DNA of 40,150 nt from the NCBI GenBank assembly GCA_012520815.1, contig JAAYNM010000023.1, positions 87,416-127,565 of the forward strand, read 5' to 3'. How positions within the stretch are numbered: the first letter of the stretch is position 1; each line of letters opens with the position of its first letter. The DNA is from Clostridiales bacterium (lineage in GTDB: Bacteria > Bacillota > Clostridia > Lachnospirales > Lachnospiraceae). The position numbers were made by a program, and so were the translations under genes. Positions 16,454-25,932 of this stretch are shown one piece after another. Under the pieces are notes generated by a model. That model was not told the DNA's origin. It worked only from the letters and a program-made list of their open reading frames with translations, and made no database searches.

Positions 16454-17479
16454 ATGGATTACAAGAACGCTGGAGTTGATATTGAAGCTGGATACAAGTC
16501 AGTAGAACTTATGAAGAGTGCTGTAAAGGCAACTATGAGACCAGAAGTTTTAGGAGGACTTGGAGGCTTTTCGGGAGCATTTTCACTAGAAAAGATTAAA
16601 GAAATGGATGAACCAGTACTTTTATCAGGAACAGATGGATGTGGTACAAAGGTTAAACTTGCTTTCATTTTAGACAAGCATGATACAATCGGTATTGATG
16701 CAGTTGCTATGTGTGTAAATGACGTAGTATGTGCAGGTGGAGAACCATTATTTTTCCTTGACTATATTGCATGTGGAAAGAATTATCCAGAAAAGATAGC
16801 TACAATAGTTAGTGGCGTAGCTGAAGGATGTAAGCAGTCAGGCTGTGCACTTCTTGGTGGAGAAACAGCAGAACATCCAGGACTTATGCCAGTAGACGAA
16901 TATGATATAGCTGGTTTCGCAGTTGGTGTTGTTGATAAAAAGGACCTTATTACAGGTGCAAATATTAAAGATGGTGATACATTAATTGGTATTGCTTCAA
17001 GTGGCGTTCATAGTAATGGTTTTTCTCTTGTTAGAAAAGTATTCAAGATGACAGAAGAAGCATTAAATACATACTATGATTCATTAGGTACAACACTTGG
17101 TGAAGCTCTTATTACCCCAACAAGAATTTATGTTAAAGCATTACAAAATGTTAAAAATGCAGGTGTTACGATTAAAGGATGTAGTCATATTACAGGTGGC
17201 GGCTTCTATGAAAATATCCCAAGAATGCTTCCAGATGGAATTAGAGCTGTTGTAAATAAAGATAGCTACGAAGTTCCAGCTATATTCAAGATGCTTATGG
17301 CAGACGGTGATATCGCAGAAGAAATGATGTACAGCACATTTAACATGGGTGTTGGTATGATTCTTGCAGTAGATAAAGCGGATGTCGAAAAGACTATGAA
17401 AGCAATCGAAGAAGCAGGAGATAAATGTTTTGTAATTGGACATACAAAGAAGGGTGAAAAAGGAGTTACATTATGCTAA
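16454..17479 (+). CDS. purM: Phosphoribosylformylglycinamidine cyclo-ligase (AIR synthetase)
   Basis: 341 residues, the normal length. It makes AIR from FGAM with ATP. Visible motifs are GGFSGAFSL, the DGCGTKVKLA loop, DAVAMCVNDVVCAG, GGETAEHPG and the C-terminal HITGGGFYENIPR. It follows purE by 48 bp with AAAGGA before the ATG. Its last 7 bp overlap purN, which indicates coupled translation. The substrate comes from PurL, encoded separately at 34141-37914. Confidence 0.97.
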   Translation: MDYKNAGVDIEAGYKSVELMKSAVKATMRPEVLGGLGGFSGAFSLEKIKEMDEPVLLSGTDGCGTKVKLAFILDKHDTIGIDAVAMCVNDVVCAGGEPLFFLDYIACGKNYPEKIATIVSGVAEGCKQSGCALLGGETAEHPGLMPVDEYDIAGFAVGVVDKKDLITGANIKDGDTLIGIASSGVHSNGFSLVRKVFKMTEEALNTYYDSLGTTLGEALITPTRIYVKALQNVKNAGVTIKGCSHITGGGFYENIPRMLPDGIRAVVNKDSYEVPAIFKMLMADGDIAEEMMYSTFNMGVGMILAVDKADVEKTMKAIEEAGDKCFVIGHTKKGEKGVTLC

Positions 17480-18096
17480 GAATTGGCGTAATGGTTTCTG
17501 GTGGTGGAACCAATCTTCAAGCTATCATAGATGGTATTGAAGAGGGTGCTATTACTAATACCGAAATAGCAGTTGTTATAAGCAATAACAAAAATGCATT
17601 TGCTTTAGAGAGAGCAAAAACACATGGTATTGATGCGGTTTGTGTATCTCCCAGAGATTTTGAAGATAGAGCAGATTTTAATACCGAACTTATTAATGTA
17701 ATTGATTCATATAATGTGGATCTTGTGGTTTTGGCAGGATGTTTAGTAGTTCTTCCAAGTGAGTTAATAGATAAGTATGCTAATAAAATAATAAATATTC
17801 ACCCTTCTCTAATACCTAGTTTTTGTGGTACAGGTTTTTATGGACTTAAGGTTCATGAAAAGGTATTAGAAAGAGGTGTTAAAGTGACAGGTGCAACAGT
17901 TCATTTTGTGGACGAGGGCACAGATACAGGACCAATTATTTTCCAAAAGACAGTAGAGGTGCTTGATGATGATACTCCTAAGACTCTTCAACAAAGAGTA
18001 ATGGAGCAGGCTGAGTGGGTAATAATGCCTAAGGCCATCGATTACATTGCCAATAATAGACTACAAATTGTAAATGGAAAAGTAATTACTAAATAA
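17473..18096 (+). CDS. purN: Phosphoribosylglycinamide formyltransferase
   Basis: 207 residues. It transfers a formyl group from 10-formyl-tetrahydrofolate to GAR. The catalytic triad is visible: Asn108 and His110 in NIHPSL, and Asp147 in FVDEGTDTGP. The N-terminal phosphate-binding motif VSGGGTNLQA is present. The ATG lies inside purM (7-bp overlap) and is preceded by an AAAGGAG ribosome site within the purM end. It is folate-dependent, in contrast to formate-dependent PurT. Confidence 0.97.
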   Translation: MLRIGVMVSGGGTNLQAIIDGIEEGAITNTEIAVVISNNKNAFALERAKTHGIDAVCVSPRDFEDRADFNTELINVIDSYNVDLVVLAGCLVVLPSELIDKYANKIINIHPSLIPSFCGTGFYGLKVHEKVLERGVKVTGATVHFVDEGTDTGPIIFQKTVEVLDDDTPKTLQQRVMEQAEWVIMPKAIDYIANNRLQIVNGKVITK

Positions 18097-18122
18097 GATT
18101 ATTGTACATATGGAGGTCGGTC

Positions 18123-19394
18123 ATGAAAGTTTTGATAGTTGGAAGTGGCGGAAGAGAACATGCAATTGCCTGGAAGGTTGCTCAAAGTGAAAAGGTAGAA
18201 AAAATATACTGTGCACCAGGGAATGCAGGTATCGGAGAAATTGCAGAGTGTGTTGATATAGCAGCTATGGATTTTGATGGTTTGGTAGCATTTGCAAAGG
18301 AAAAACAGATTGATTTAACAATTATTGGTATGGATGATCCTTTAGTAGGTGGAGTTGTGGATGTTTTTGAAAAGGAGGGTCTTAGAGTATTTGGACCAAG
18401 AGCTAATGCAGCCATACTTGAGGGTTCAAAGGCATTTTCAAAGGATCTTATGAAGAAGTATAACATACCAACAGCAGCATATGAAACATTTGATACACCA
18501 GAGGCAGCAATGGAATACCTTGAAACTTCTGAATATCCAATAGTTTTAAAAGCAGATGGTTTAGCACTGGGAAAAGGCGTTCTTATTTGTAACACAAAAG
18601 AGGAAGCTATGGAAGGTGTTAAGACATTAATGCTGGATAAGCAATTTGGCTGCGCAGGTAACACTATAGTGATTGAAGAATTTATGACAGGAAGAGAAGT
18701 TTCGGTTTTATCATTTGTAGATGGAAATACCATTAAGATTATGACCTCGGCGCAAGACCATAAGAGAGCAAAGGATGGTGACCTCGGTTTAAATACAGGT
18801 GGTATGGGAACATTTTCACCAAGTCCATTTTACACAGATGAAGTTGACAAATTCTGCAAGGAATATGTATACCAGGCATCGGTTGATGCTATGAAATCAG
18901 AAGGTAGAGAATTTAAAGGAATTATCTTCTTCGGATTAATGTTGACAGACAAAGGACCAAAAGTTCTAGAATACAATGCTAGGTTCGGAGATCCTGAAAC
19001 ACAGGTTGTGCTTCCAAGAATGAAAAATGATATTGTAGATGTGTTTGAAGCTTGTATTGACGGCACATTAGACCAGATAAACCTTGAATTTGAAGATAAT
19101 GCAGCAGTATGTGTAGTGCTTGCATCAGATGGTTATCCTGAACATTATGATAAAGGATTTAAGATAACAGGATTTGAGAATTTCAAGGATAAAGAAGGTT
19201 ATTACGTATTTCATGCGGGAACAAAACTCCAAGATGGAGAGATTGTTACCAATGGCGGCAGAGTGTTAGGAGTGGTTGCGAAAGGTGAGAATCTTAAAGC
19301 GGCAAGAGCTGATGCTTACGAAGCTACAAAGTTAATAGAATTTGAAAACAAGTACATGCGAAATGATATAGGAAAGGGAATTGATGAGGCATAA
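18123..19394 (+). CDS. purD: Phosphoribosylamine-glycine ligase (GAR synthetase)
   Basis: 423 residues from the ATG at 18123. I prefer this start because TGGAGGTCGG lies just upstream and the protein then begins MKVLIVGSGGREHA, the standard PurD N-terminus. An in-frame ATG at 18102 would add seven residues without a good ribosome site. ATP-grasp features are present: KADGLALGKGV, NTGGMGTFSP, and EYNARFGDPE in the metal-binding part. It joins phosphoribosylamine and glycine. The last 11 bp overlap the following glucosaminidase gene, so the pur transcript runs on into surface-protein genes. Confidence 0.96.
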   Translation: MKVLIVGSGGREHAIAWKVAQSEKVEKIYCAPGNAGIGEIAECVDIAAMDFDGLVAFAKEKQIDLTIIGMDDPLVGGVVDVFEKEGLRVFGPRANAAILEGSKAFSKDLMKKYNIPTAAYETFDTPEAAMEYLETSEYPIVLKADGLALGKGVLICNTKEEAMEGVKTLMLDKQFGCAGNTIVIEEFMTGREVSVLSFVDGNTIKIMTSAQDHKRAKDGDLGLNTGGMGTFSPSPFYTDEVDKFCKEYVYQASVDAMKSEGREFKGIIFFGLMLTDKGPKVLEYNARFGDPETQVVLPRMKNDIVDVFEACIDGTLDQINLEFEDNAAVCVVLASDGYPEHYDKGFKITGFENFKDKEGYYVFHAGTKLQDGEIVTNGGRVLGVVAKGENLKAARADAYEATKLIEFENKYMRNDIGKGIDEA

Positions 19395-21399
19395 GTTTTC
19401 AAAACAAGGAGCCAATGTTATTTGTTATATTACCATTATATCAATAATAGTTGGCTTTTTTGTAAATAATACATATACAACTGCATATGGATATGATGAA
19501 AGGGCAGCAATAGTTGTGGGTATATCAACCACCTTAAATGTTCGTTCGGATGCTGGTACAGGAAATTCTGTAGTGGGAACACTAAAAAATAGTGACGAAG
19601 TTACAGTTGTAGGAGAAAAATATGCTACGGATGGAAGTTTATGGTATCAGGTAAAGTATATAGATAGCGAAAGCAAAACTATTATAGGTTACTGCCATAG
19701 TAATTACATCGAAATAGTATACAAATCAGATGTGGATTTTGAGACTTATTTAAGTGAGCAAGGTTTTCCAGAAAGCTACAAACCAGCTCTAAGGACTTTG
19801 CATGAAAAATATCCTAATTGGGTATTTAAGGCAGATGTATACAACTATACATGGGCAGAAGTGCTCCAGGCAGAAAATGTAATTGGACGAAGTTTGATTG
19901 CATCTGATGAAAAAAGTTCATGGAAATCAACAGTGGGTTCGGCATACAATTGGAAAACAGGTAAATGGACAGGATACGATGGTCCTGGATGGGTTCAGGC
20001 ATCAAATGACTTGGTTGCATATTACCTAGATCCAAGAAATTTTTTGGATGAGACAAGTATATTCCAATTTGAATCCTTGTCATATAATCCAGCTTTTCAT
20101 AACGAGGATGGTGTGAAAAAGCTAATTAAAAGCACATTTATGGCAACGGCTACAATTGAGAATAATAAGACATATAGCTCGGCAATTATGGAGGCGGCAG
20201 TACGTTCAAATGTGAGTCCATATCACTTGTCTAGTTCAATTATACAAGAGATTGGTTCTACTACTCCATCTACAATTATTTCTGGTACTGTACCAGGTTA
20301 TTTAGGAATATATAACTACTATAATTGGGGTGCATATACTACCTCAAATGCAACAGCAATTCAAAATGGATTGATATATGCAGCAAAATCAGATCCCGCA
20401 ACGCTTAGACCGTGGAAGACACGATTAGATGCTATTGTGGGTGGTGCAATTAAATTAGGCACTGACTATATTAATAGAGGACAAAACACACCATATTATA
20501 AGAAATTTGACTTGGTGACGCCATATTCACATCAATATATGACGCATATTCGAGCAGCGGAATTAGAAGGTACAAGAAGCGGTAATGCTTATACACAGGA
20601 AATGAAAAATACTATGAATTTTGTATTTAATATACCAGTATACAAAAGTATGCCAGATACAGTGGCAGCCTTGCCTACTAAGGATGGAAGTCCTAATAAT
20701 GCTCTTAAAAGTTTAAGTGTCAGTGGATGCAATTTAACACCAACATTTAACTACAACACACTAAATTATGCTATTGAAGTTGCAAATAGTGTTTCAAAGG
20801 TTAAAATTTCAGCAACAGCATATGATTCTACTGCAACAATCTCTGGAACAGGAGAACTAAAACTCGCAGTAGGTTCTAACAAGGCAACAATAAAGGTAAC
20901 AGCCCAAAATGGAGATGTTCGTAATTATGTAATCACCATCGTAAGAAAAGAAGGAACTCAGGTGACTACTACATTTACTACCTCATTTGTTAAAGATACT
21001 ACAAAAATGCAAATTCGTGGCTTAGCATCAAAAACAAAAGTTGAAGATTTTCTAAAGGCCTGCAAGGTGGAGAATGGAAGTATATCTGTTGTAAATTCAT
21101 CAGGAACAGCCAAAACCACTGGATATATAGCAACATCTGACAAAGTTATTATAAAGGATAGTGCAGGAAAAAAAATATCCGAATACACATGTATACTCTA
21201 TGGTGATGTAAATGGAGATGGTGTGATTAATATAATAGATTCATATATTATTAGAAAATATAATTTAGGAACATATACGCTTACTGGAGCATTCCTTGAA
21301 GCAGGTGATGTGAACAGGGGTGGCGATGGCATTAATATAATGGATGCGTATATGTTGAGAAAATACAACTTGGGACAGCGAACACTCAATCAAAACTAG
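19384..21399 (+). CDS. Secreted N-acetylglucosaminidase with SH3 domain and C-terminal dockerin
   Basis: About 671 residues from the ATG at 19384 (GGAAAGGG 5-6 bases upstream; an adjacent in-frame TTG at 19381 is less likely). In order: a signal/anchor hydrophobic segment (about 12-30); a bacterial SH3 domain (about 42-115) for wall binding; a glucosaminidase-type catalytic domain (about 125-435) with probable catalytic Glu in SSIIQEIGS and the PGYLGIYNYYNWGAY block; a cadherin-like beta-sandwich (about 440-525); an unassigned domain; and a type I dockerin from residue 607. The dockerin has two F-helix-like repeats ending RKYNLG. The first loop, DVNGDGVINIID, is canonical; the second, DVNRGGDGINIMD, is one residue longer. 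It should cut peptidoglycan glycan strands outside the cell. The dockerin predicts docking to a cohesin, and the next gene encodes one. Translation may be coupled to purD. Confidence 0.88.
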   Translation: MRHKFSKQGANVICYITIISIIVGFFVNNTYTTAYGYDERAAIVVGISTTLNVRSDAGTGNSVVGTLKNSDEVTVVGEKYATDGSLWYQVKYIDSESKTIIGYCHSNYIEIVYKSDVDFETYLSEQGFPESYKPALRTLHEKYPNWVFKADVYNYTWAEVLQAENVIGRSLIASDEKSSWKSTVGSAYNWKTGKWTGYDGPGWVQASNDLVAYYLDPRNFLDETSIFQFESLSYNPAFHNEDGVKKLIKSTFMATATIENNKTYSSAIMEAAVRSNVSPYHLSSSIIQEIGSTTPSTIISGTVPGYLGIYNYYNWGAYTTSNATAIQNGLIYAAKSDPATLRPWKTRLDAIVGGAIKLGTDYINRGQNTPYYKKFDLVTPYSHQYMTHIRAAELEGTRSGNAYTQEMKNTMNFVFNIPVYKSMPDTVAALPTKDGSPNNALKSLSVSGCNLTPTFNYNTLNYAIEVANSVSKVKISATAYDSTATISGTGELKLAVGSNKATIKVTAQNGDVRNYVITIVRKEGTQVTTTFTTSFVKDTTKMQIRGLASKTKVEDFLKACKVENGSISVVNSSGTAKTTGYIATSDKVIIKDSAGKKISEYTCILYGDVNGDGVINIIDSYIIRKYNLGTYTLTGAFLEAGDVNRGGDGINIMDAYMLRKYNLGQRTLNQN

Positions 21400-21410
21400 T
21401 AGGAGAACAT

Positions 21411-23345
21411 ATGAAAACAGGAAAAATAACTAAAAAAGTAAGATTAATAATATGCTGCATCTGTGCGATGCTAGTTTTAACAGTGTTTAGTAGTGCAGAT
21501 GTATATGCCGCAGACGTTAATGGCGTAGTTAGCAGTGTAAGCACTACTCAGGACTCAGAAGCAAAGATAACAGTTACATTTTCATCACAGGATTTAATAG
21601 GTGCAATTGAAGCATATGTACAATATGATTCCTCAGCACTTGAGTTTATAAGTGGAACAACACCATTAGGTGAAGTGGTTGGTGGAAATGGAAGAATTAA
21701 AATTTTTATAGATTTTTGTGAATTAAATACGACGACCGTAGAACTAAAGTTTAAGGCAAAAAGTCTGGGAACACATAATATATATTTAACAGCAGACAGC
21801 ACGTTTATAGGTACAGATTTTCAAAGTATGAAACTCGTCGCTGATACCGGTACTGTAACAGTAACATCACCAATTACAGTTTCCTCTGATAATACACTTT
21901 CAAACCTTACAGTTTATGGAGTTAAACAGGATGGAAACACAGTTCCAGGATGGTTTTGGCCAGCATTTGATCCTTGGACTACGAACTACAGTTTAAATGT
22001 TACCACAGATATTACAAAACTTGCAATTACAGCAAATGCTACAGATAGTGCAAAAGCTTCAGTGACTGTAAGTGATACAACTTTGAATATAGGCAATAAC
22101 ACCATTACGATTACAGTAAAGGCAGAAGATGGAAGTACAAAGCAGTATGTTTTAAATGTACTTAGAGCGGCACAAGAGGAAGAGACTCCTGTAACTGAAC
22201 CTGAACCTGAACCTGAAACCCCTGTGGAGAGGCCAACTATAACAATTGGAAGTGATACATATACTATTATAGATGTAGATGATTCAATTGAATTGCCAGA
22301 AGGATACGAGAGGGCACAGGTTGAATACAAAAATGTGCAGATTACAGGTGCGAAAGGATTAGGAACAGGTATTGTGCTTATCGCCCTTTCAAAAGGTGAT
22401 GAAGCACCGGAGCTTTTTGTATATGATGCCAAAAGTGGTCAGGTATATAGATTTACTATGGTGCAGGTAATATCAGCCTCATACGTAATATTAGAAATGG
22501 ATGGAGTGGATATTGAACCACCAAAGGGTTATAAGTTGTCATCTATAGAAGTAGATGGTAAAATGGTAGTTGCTTATGTTAGAGATGGTGTAGACGTATG
22601 TGTTGTTTATGCAGTAGATAGTTCAGGAGCAAAAGATTTATATTATTATGATACGAAGGCTAAAACCTTAATGAAGTATTTTGACAATAGTGAAGAACAA
22701 ACTGGCGATACAGTAGATGTAATACAAAGTGAGGTAGAAACATCAGATAATTCTAATAAAATGGAAAAGTTAAAGTTTTGGAATCGCATTATTTTAATTG
22801 TTTCTGCCACAGTTATTTTGTTAATGATAGCGGTAATAATAGTATTGGTTATCACAGTAAAAAATTCTCACAGAAAAAACAATGAAGACTTAGATAATCA
22901 AAATCTAGAGGAACTTTTTCCAGAAGATGTAGATACAAATCCAGAGGAGACGACTATAGGAGAAGATATACCTGTGGAGGAAAATTTACAAGAAGAAAAG
23001 CCAGAGGATATTTCAGAGGAAATATCTACCGGAGAGATGAATTTAGATGAAATTTCAGAAGAAACCCCAGATGAAGGGATGCAAGAAAATTTTTCAGAAG
23101 GGAATTTGGAGGAATTGTCTATAGGAGAGTCTCTTGTAGAGAAAATGCCTACAGAGGAAATGCCTACAGAGGAAATGCCTACAGAGGAAATACCTACAGA
23201 AGAAATACCTCCAGAAGATTCTTTAAAAGAAGAAATTGATAAAAAGAAGATTATCGAGGAAATCCTTGAGGATAAATCAAAATCATTAGATGAAAAGGAA
23301 CTAGATATGGTTCTTGATGAGTTACTTGACGATTTGTTAAAGTAA
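21411..23345 (+). CDS. Membrane-anchored cohesin protein with acidic cytoplasmic tail
   Basis: 644 residues. Signal peptide (1-33, ending VYAA). A cohesin-like beta-sandwich (about 36-154) has AKITVTFSSQDLIGAIEAYV, YDSSALEF and the GTHNIYLTA strand. A cadherin-like domain (about 160-253) follows, then a Pro/Glu linker (PEPEPETP). An extracellular domain (about 276-425) looks like an internal duplication: LPEGYE and PPKGYK, then YDAKSGQVYRF and YDTKAKTLMKY. One membrane helix (about 459-483) follows, then a strongly acidic tail of 160 residues with PTEEM/PTEEI repeats and a Lys/Glu-rich end, presumably cytoplasmic. The ribosome site AGGAG lies 7 bases before the ATG, 11 bp after the dockerin gene. 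The likely role is a membrane receptor that holds the dockerin-bearing glucosaminidase. No sortase motif or S-layer domain is present. Confidence 0.85.
   Translation: MKTGKITKKVRLIICCICAMLVLTVFSSADVYAADVNGVVSSVSTTQDSEAKITVTFSSQDLIGAIEAYVQYDSSALEFISGTTPLGEVVGGNGRIKIFIDFCELNTTTVELKFKAKSLGTHNIYLTADSTFIGTDFQSMKLVADTGTVTVTSPITVSSDNTLSNLTVYGVKQDGNTVPGWFWPAFDPWTTNYSLNVTTDITKLAITANATDSAKASVTVSDTTLNIGNNTITITVKAEDGSTKQYVLNVLRAAQEEETPVTEPEPEPETPVERPTITIGSDTYTIIDVDDSIELPEGYERAQVEYKNVQITGAKGLGTGIVLIALSKGDEAPELFVYDAKSGQVYRFTMVQVISASYVILEMDGVDIEPPKGYKLSSIEVDGKMVVAYVRDGVDVCVVYAVDSSGAKDLYYYDTKAKTLMKYFDNSEEQTGDTVDVIQSEVETSDNSNKMEKLKFWNRIILIVSATVILLMIAVIIVLVITVKNSHRKNNEDLDNQNLEELFPEDVDTNPEETTIGEDIPVEENLQEEKPEDISEEISTGEMNLDEISEETPDEGMQENFSEGNLEELSIGESLVEKMPTEEMPTEEMPTEEIPTEEIPPEDSLKEEIDKKKIIEEILEDKSKSLDEKELDMVLDELLDDLLK
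23145..23219 (+). repeat. Five tandem 15-bp repeats in the acidic tail of the cohesin protein
   Basis: Three identical copies of ATGCCTACAGAGGAA (23145-23189) are followed by two diverged copies (23190-23219). They encode MPTEE, MPTEE, MPTEE, IPTEE and IPPED. The unit is a multiple of three, so copy-number change keeps the reading frame and alters tail length only. Confidence 0.95.
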
Positions 23346-23376
23346 GGAGTAATTTATATCAAGGAGGTATAAGGAC

Positions 23377-25830
23377 ATGAAATTAGAATTTACAAAGAGC
23401 GCTAAATTGGCATTGGAATATGCAAATAAAACGTCAAAATCACTTAAACATAGTTATATAGGAACAGAGCATCTTTTAGTTGGATTATGCAAGTCAGAAG
23501 ATGGTGTGGCATCTGTTGTACTAAAAAATTATAAGGTTTTTGAAGATAAACTAGTAGATTTAATTGAGCAATATATTGCACCTGTTAAACCAGTGGAAGT
23601 GATAGAATCTACAGGATTATCTCCAAAGGCAAAGAAGATAATCGAAAACAGTGCTATAGAAGCAGAAAAATTTAAAAGTAAGCTGATTGGCACAGAGCAT
23701 ATTTTAGTGGCCATTTTAAAGGACACAGATAGCGCAGCTCCAAGACTATTAAATACACTGGGCGTGAATCTTCAAAAAATGTATGCAGATTTATTATTGG
23801 CAATGGGTGAGGATACCAGTTTGGTAAAAGATAGTTTTTCCAATGGAAAACCTATTAAAAACGAAGTAAAACAGACATTCCCTGTTCTAAGACAATACAG
23901 TCGAGAACTTACAGAAGCAGCAAGGGAAGGAAAGATAGATCCTGTTATAGGCCGAGACATAGAAATAGAAAGAGTTATTCAAATATTAAGCAGAAGAACA
24001 AAGAATAACCCCTGCCTAATTGGAGAACCAGGAGTAGGAAAGACCGCTATTGTTGAAGCACTTGCTACTAAGATTGTAAATGGGGAGGTACCTAATAGTA
24101 TCCGTCAGATGCAGATATTCACGCTAGATGTATCAGCTATGGTTGCAGGTTCAAAATATAGAGGTGAATTCGAGGAAAGAATTAAGAGAATATTATCCGA
24201 AGTTCGTGGACTTAGTAATGTACTCCTTTTTATTGACGAGATTCATACAATTATAGGTGCAGGTGGTGCAGAAGGTGCTATGGACGCTGCAAATATTTTG
24301 AAACCGGCATTGGCAAGAGGCGAAGTTAGGATTATCGGAGCTACTACCATTAGCGAATATCGCAAGAAATTTGAGAAGGATGTAGCATTAGAGAGAAGAT
24401 TCCAGCCTGTTACTGTTGAAGAACCAACCAAGGAAGAGGCTATAGCAATATTAAATGGTCTTTGCAGTAAATATGAAGAATTCCATAATGTTGTAATTTC
24501 AAGGGAAAGTATTCAGGCAGCAGTAGAAATGTCGCAAAGATATATTAATGACAGATTTTTGCCAGATAAAGCTATAGATTTATTAGATGAAGCAGCAGCT
24601 AGAATAAATCTAAAGTATAACCGTGATAATACGCAGATGACGGATTTGATTAAGAAAAATGCCGAATTAAAGAGTGAAATTGAAGAGTGCCTAATTCAGG
24701 AACAGTTCGAGGATGCCAAGAGTCTATTGAAGGAAGTTAAGGACAATGAAAAGTTGTATGCTCAGTTACAGAAGAAGGGACGTAATTCAAAAATCCATAA
24801 AAAAGCTATTGTAACAGACAATGAAATCGCTGAGGTGGTTTCAGGATGGACAAAAATACCAGTAAATAAACTTTCAGAGAGTGAGAGTTCAAAATTAGTA
24901 AAGTTGGAAAAGACATTACATGAGAGAGTAATTGGTCAAGAAGAAGCTGTGACAGCAGTAGCTAAGGCAGTGAGGCGAGGTAGGGTTGGTTTAAAAGACC
25001 CTAAAAGACCAACTGGCTCATTTTTATTCCTTGGACCAACAGGTGTTGGAAAAACAGAATTGTCAAAGGCATTGGCAGAGGCTGTGTTTGGAAGCGAGAA
25101 CTCCATTATAAGAGTAGATATGTCAGAATATATGGAAAAACATAGCGTATCTAAAATGATAGGCTCACCTCCTGGATATGTAGGATTTGACGATGGAGGA
25201 CAGCTATCTGAAAAAGTTAGAAGAAATCCATATTCGGTAATTTTATTTGATGAAGTTGAAAAGGCTCATCCTGATGTATTTAATGTACTTTTGCAGGTAT
25301 TAGATGATGGTAGAATTACGGATGCTCAGGGAAGGGTATGCGATTTTAAAAATACTATTATTATTATGACTTCGAATGCAGGTGCTGAGAAGATAATGGA
25401 ACCAAAAAAACTTGGATTTACTTCAGAAGATGACTCCAAGCGTGATCACGATACCATGAAGAATAATGTTATGGAAGTCGTGAAAAAAATGTTTAAACCA
25501 GAGTTTATCAATAGAATTGATGATATAATAGTATTCCACGCTTTAACAAAGGAAGATATGCTAAAGATTGTCAATATTATGCTTAAAGAAGTGAAAAATA
25601 GAATTGATAAGCAGATGGGAATAAAACTTAACGTGACATCTGCGGCAAAGAAACATATTGTGGAAAAGAGCTTTGATAAAAAATATGGTGCAAGACCTCT
25701 TAGAAGAGCAATACAAAATATGATTGAGGATCAGTTGGCAGAGGAAATTTTATCTGGTAGAATTAAGTCTTTGGACTCAGTTAAAGTGTTTATTAAAGAC
25801 AAAAAACTACATTTTGAAAAAAATAAATAA
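23377..25830 (+). CDS. clpC: ClpC-type AAA+ protease ATPase subunit
   Basis: 817 residues. Two Clp-N repeats (1-145) are followed by AAA-1 with Walker A GEPGVGKT (216-223) and LLFIDEIH, and a UVR/middle domain (about 425-465) that in ClpC binds adaptor proteins. AAA-2 has Walker A GPTGVGKT (553-560), [13 protein letters not shown] and the arginine-finger region. The tripeptide LGF at 679-681 matches the loop that docks ClpP. It unfolds proteins for ClpP degradation. The ribosome site AAGGAGG lies 10 bases upstream. The usual ctsR-mcsA-mcsB genes are not upstream; instead it follows the cohesin gene by 31 bp, with no CtsR- or CIRCE-like operator in the gap. Confidence 0.96.
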   Translation: MKLEFTKSAKLALEYANKTSKSLKHSYIGTEHLLVGLCKSEDGVASVVLKNYKVFEDKLVDLIEQYIAPVKPVEVIESTGLSPKAKKIIENSAIEAEKFKSKLIGTEHILVAILKDTDSAAPRLLNTLGVNLQKMYADLLLAMGEDTSLVKDSFSNGKPIKNEVKQTFPVLRQYSRELTEAAREGKIDPVIGRDIEIERVIQILSRRTKNNPCLIGEPGVGKTAIVEALATKIVNGEVPNSIRQMQIFTLDVSAMVAGSKYRGEFEERIKRILSEVRGLSNVLLFIDEIHTIIGAGGAEGAMDAANILKPALARGEVRIIGATTISEYRKKFEKDVALERRFQPVTVEEPTKEEAIAILNGLCSKYEEFHNVVISRESIQAAVEMSQRYINDRFLPDKAIDLLDEAAARINLKYNRDNTQMTDLIKKNAELKSEIEECLIQEQFEDAKSLLKEVKDNEKLYAQLQKKGRNSKIHKKAIVTDNEIAEVVSGWTKIPVNKLSESESSKLVKLEKTLHERVIGQEEAVTAVAKAVRRGRVGLKDPKRPTGSFLFLGPTGVGKTELSKALAEAVFGSENSIIRVDMSEYMEKHSVSKMIGSPPGYVGFDDGGQLSEKVRRNPYSVILFDEVEKAHPDVFNVLLQVLDDGRITDAQGRVCDFKNTIIIMTSNAGAEKIMEPKKLGFTSEDDSKRDHDTMKNNVMEVVKKMFKPEFINRIDDIIVFHALTKEDMLKIVNIMLKEVKNRIDKQMGIKLNVTSAAKKHIVEKSFDKKYGARPLRRAIQNMIEDQLAEEILSGRIKSLDSVKVFIKDKKLHFEKNK

Positions 25831-25856
25831 TAGTGGCAAAAAAGCACGATTTGATG

Positions 25857-25862
25857 TATAAT
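25857..25862 (+). promoter_or_regulatory. Candidate -10 for the small protein-radA unit
   Basis: A perfect TATAAT lies 70 bases before the gene at 25933, in the 102-bp gap after clpC. The hexamer 17 bp upstream (TGGCAA) matches the -35 consensus poorly, so the call is tentative. Confidence 0.4.
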
Positions 25863-25932
25863 TTTTATATCATTTGAGGATGAAAATTTTAGCGTGAAAT
25901 ACTTAAAAAATTAAAAACACAGGAGGCACAAG

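Noticed and set aside
18182-18733. Minus-strand ORF of 183 codons
   Set aside because: Shadow of purD on the opposite strand, with no ribosome site or promoter.
19384-23345. Part of a cellulosome gene cluster
   Set aside because: There is only one cohesin and one dockerin, the enzyme is a peptidoglycan glucosaminidase type, and no glycoside hydrolases for plant polymers, carbohydrate-binding modules or scaffoldins are in the window.
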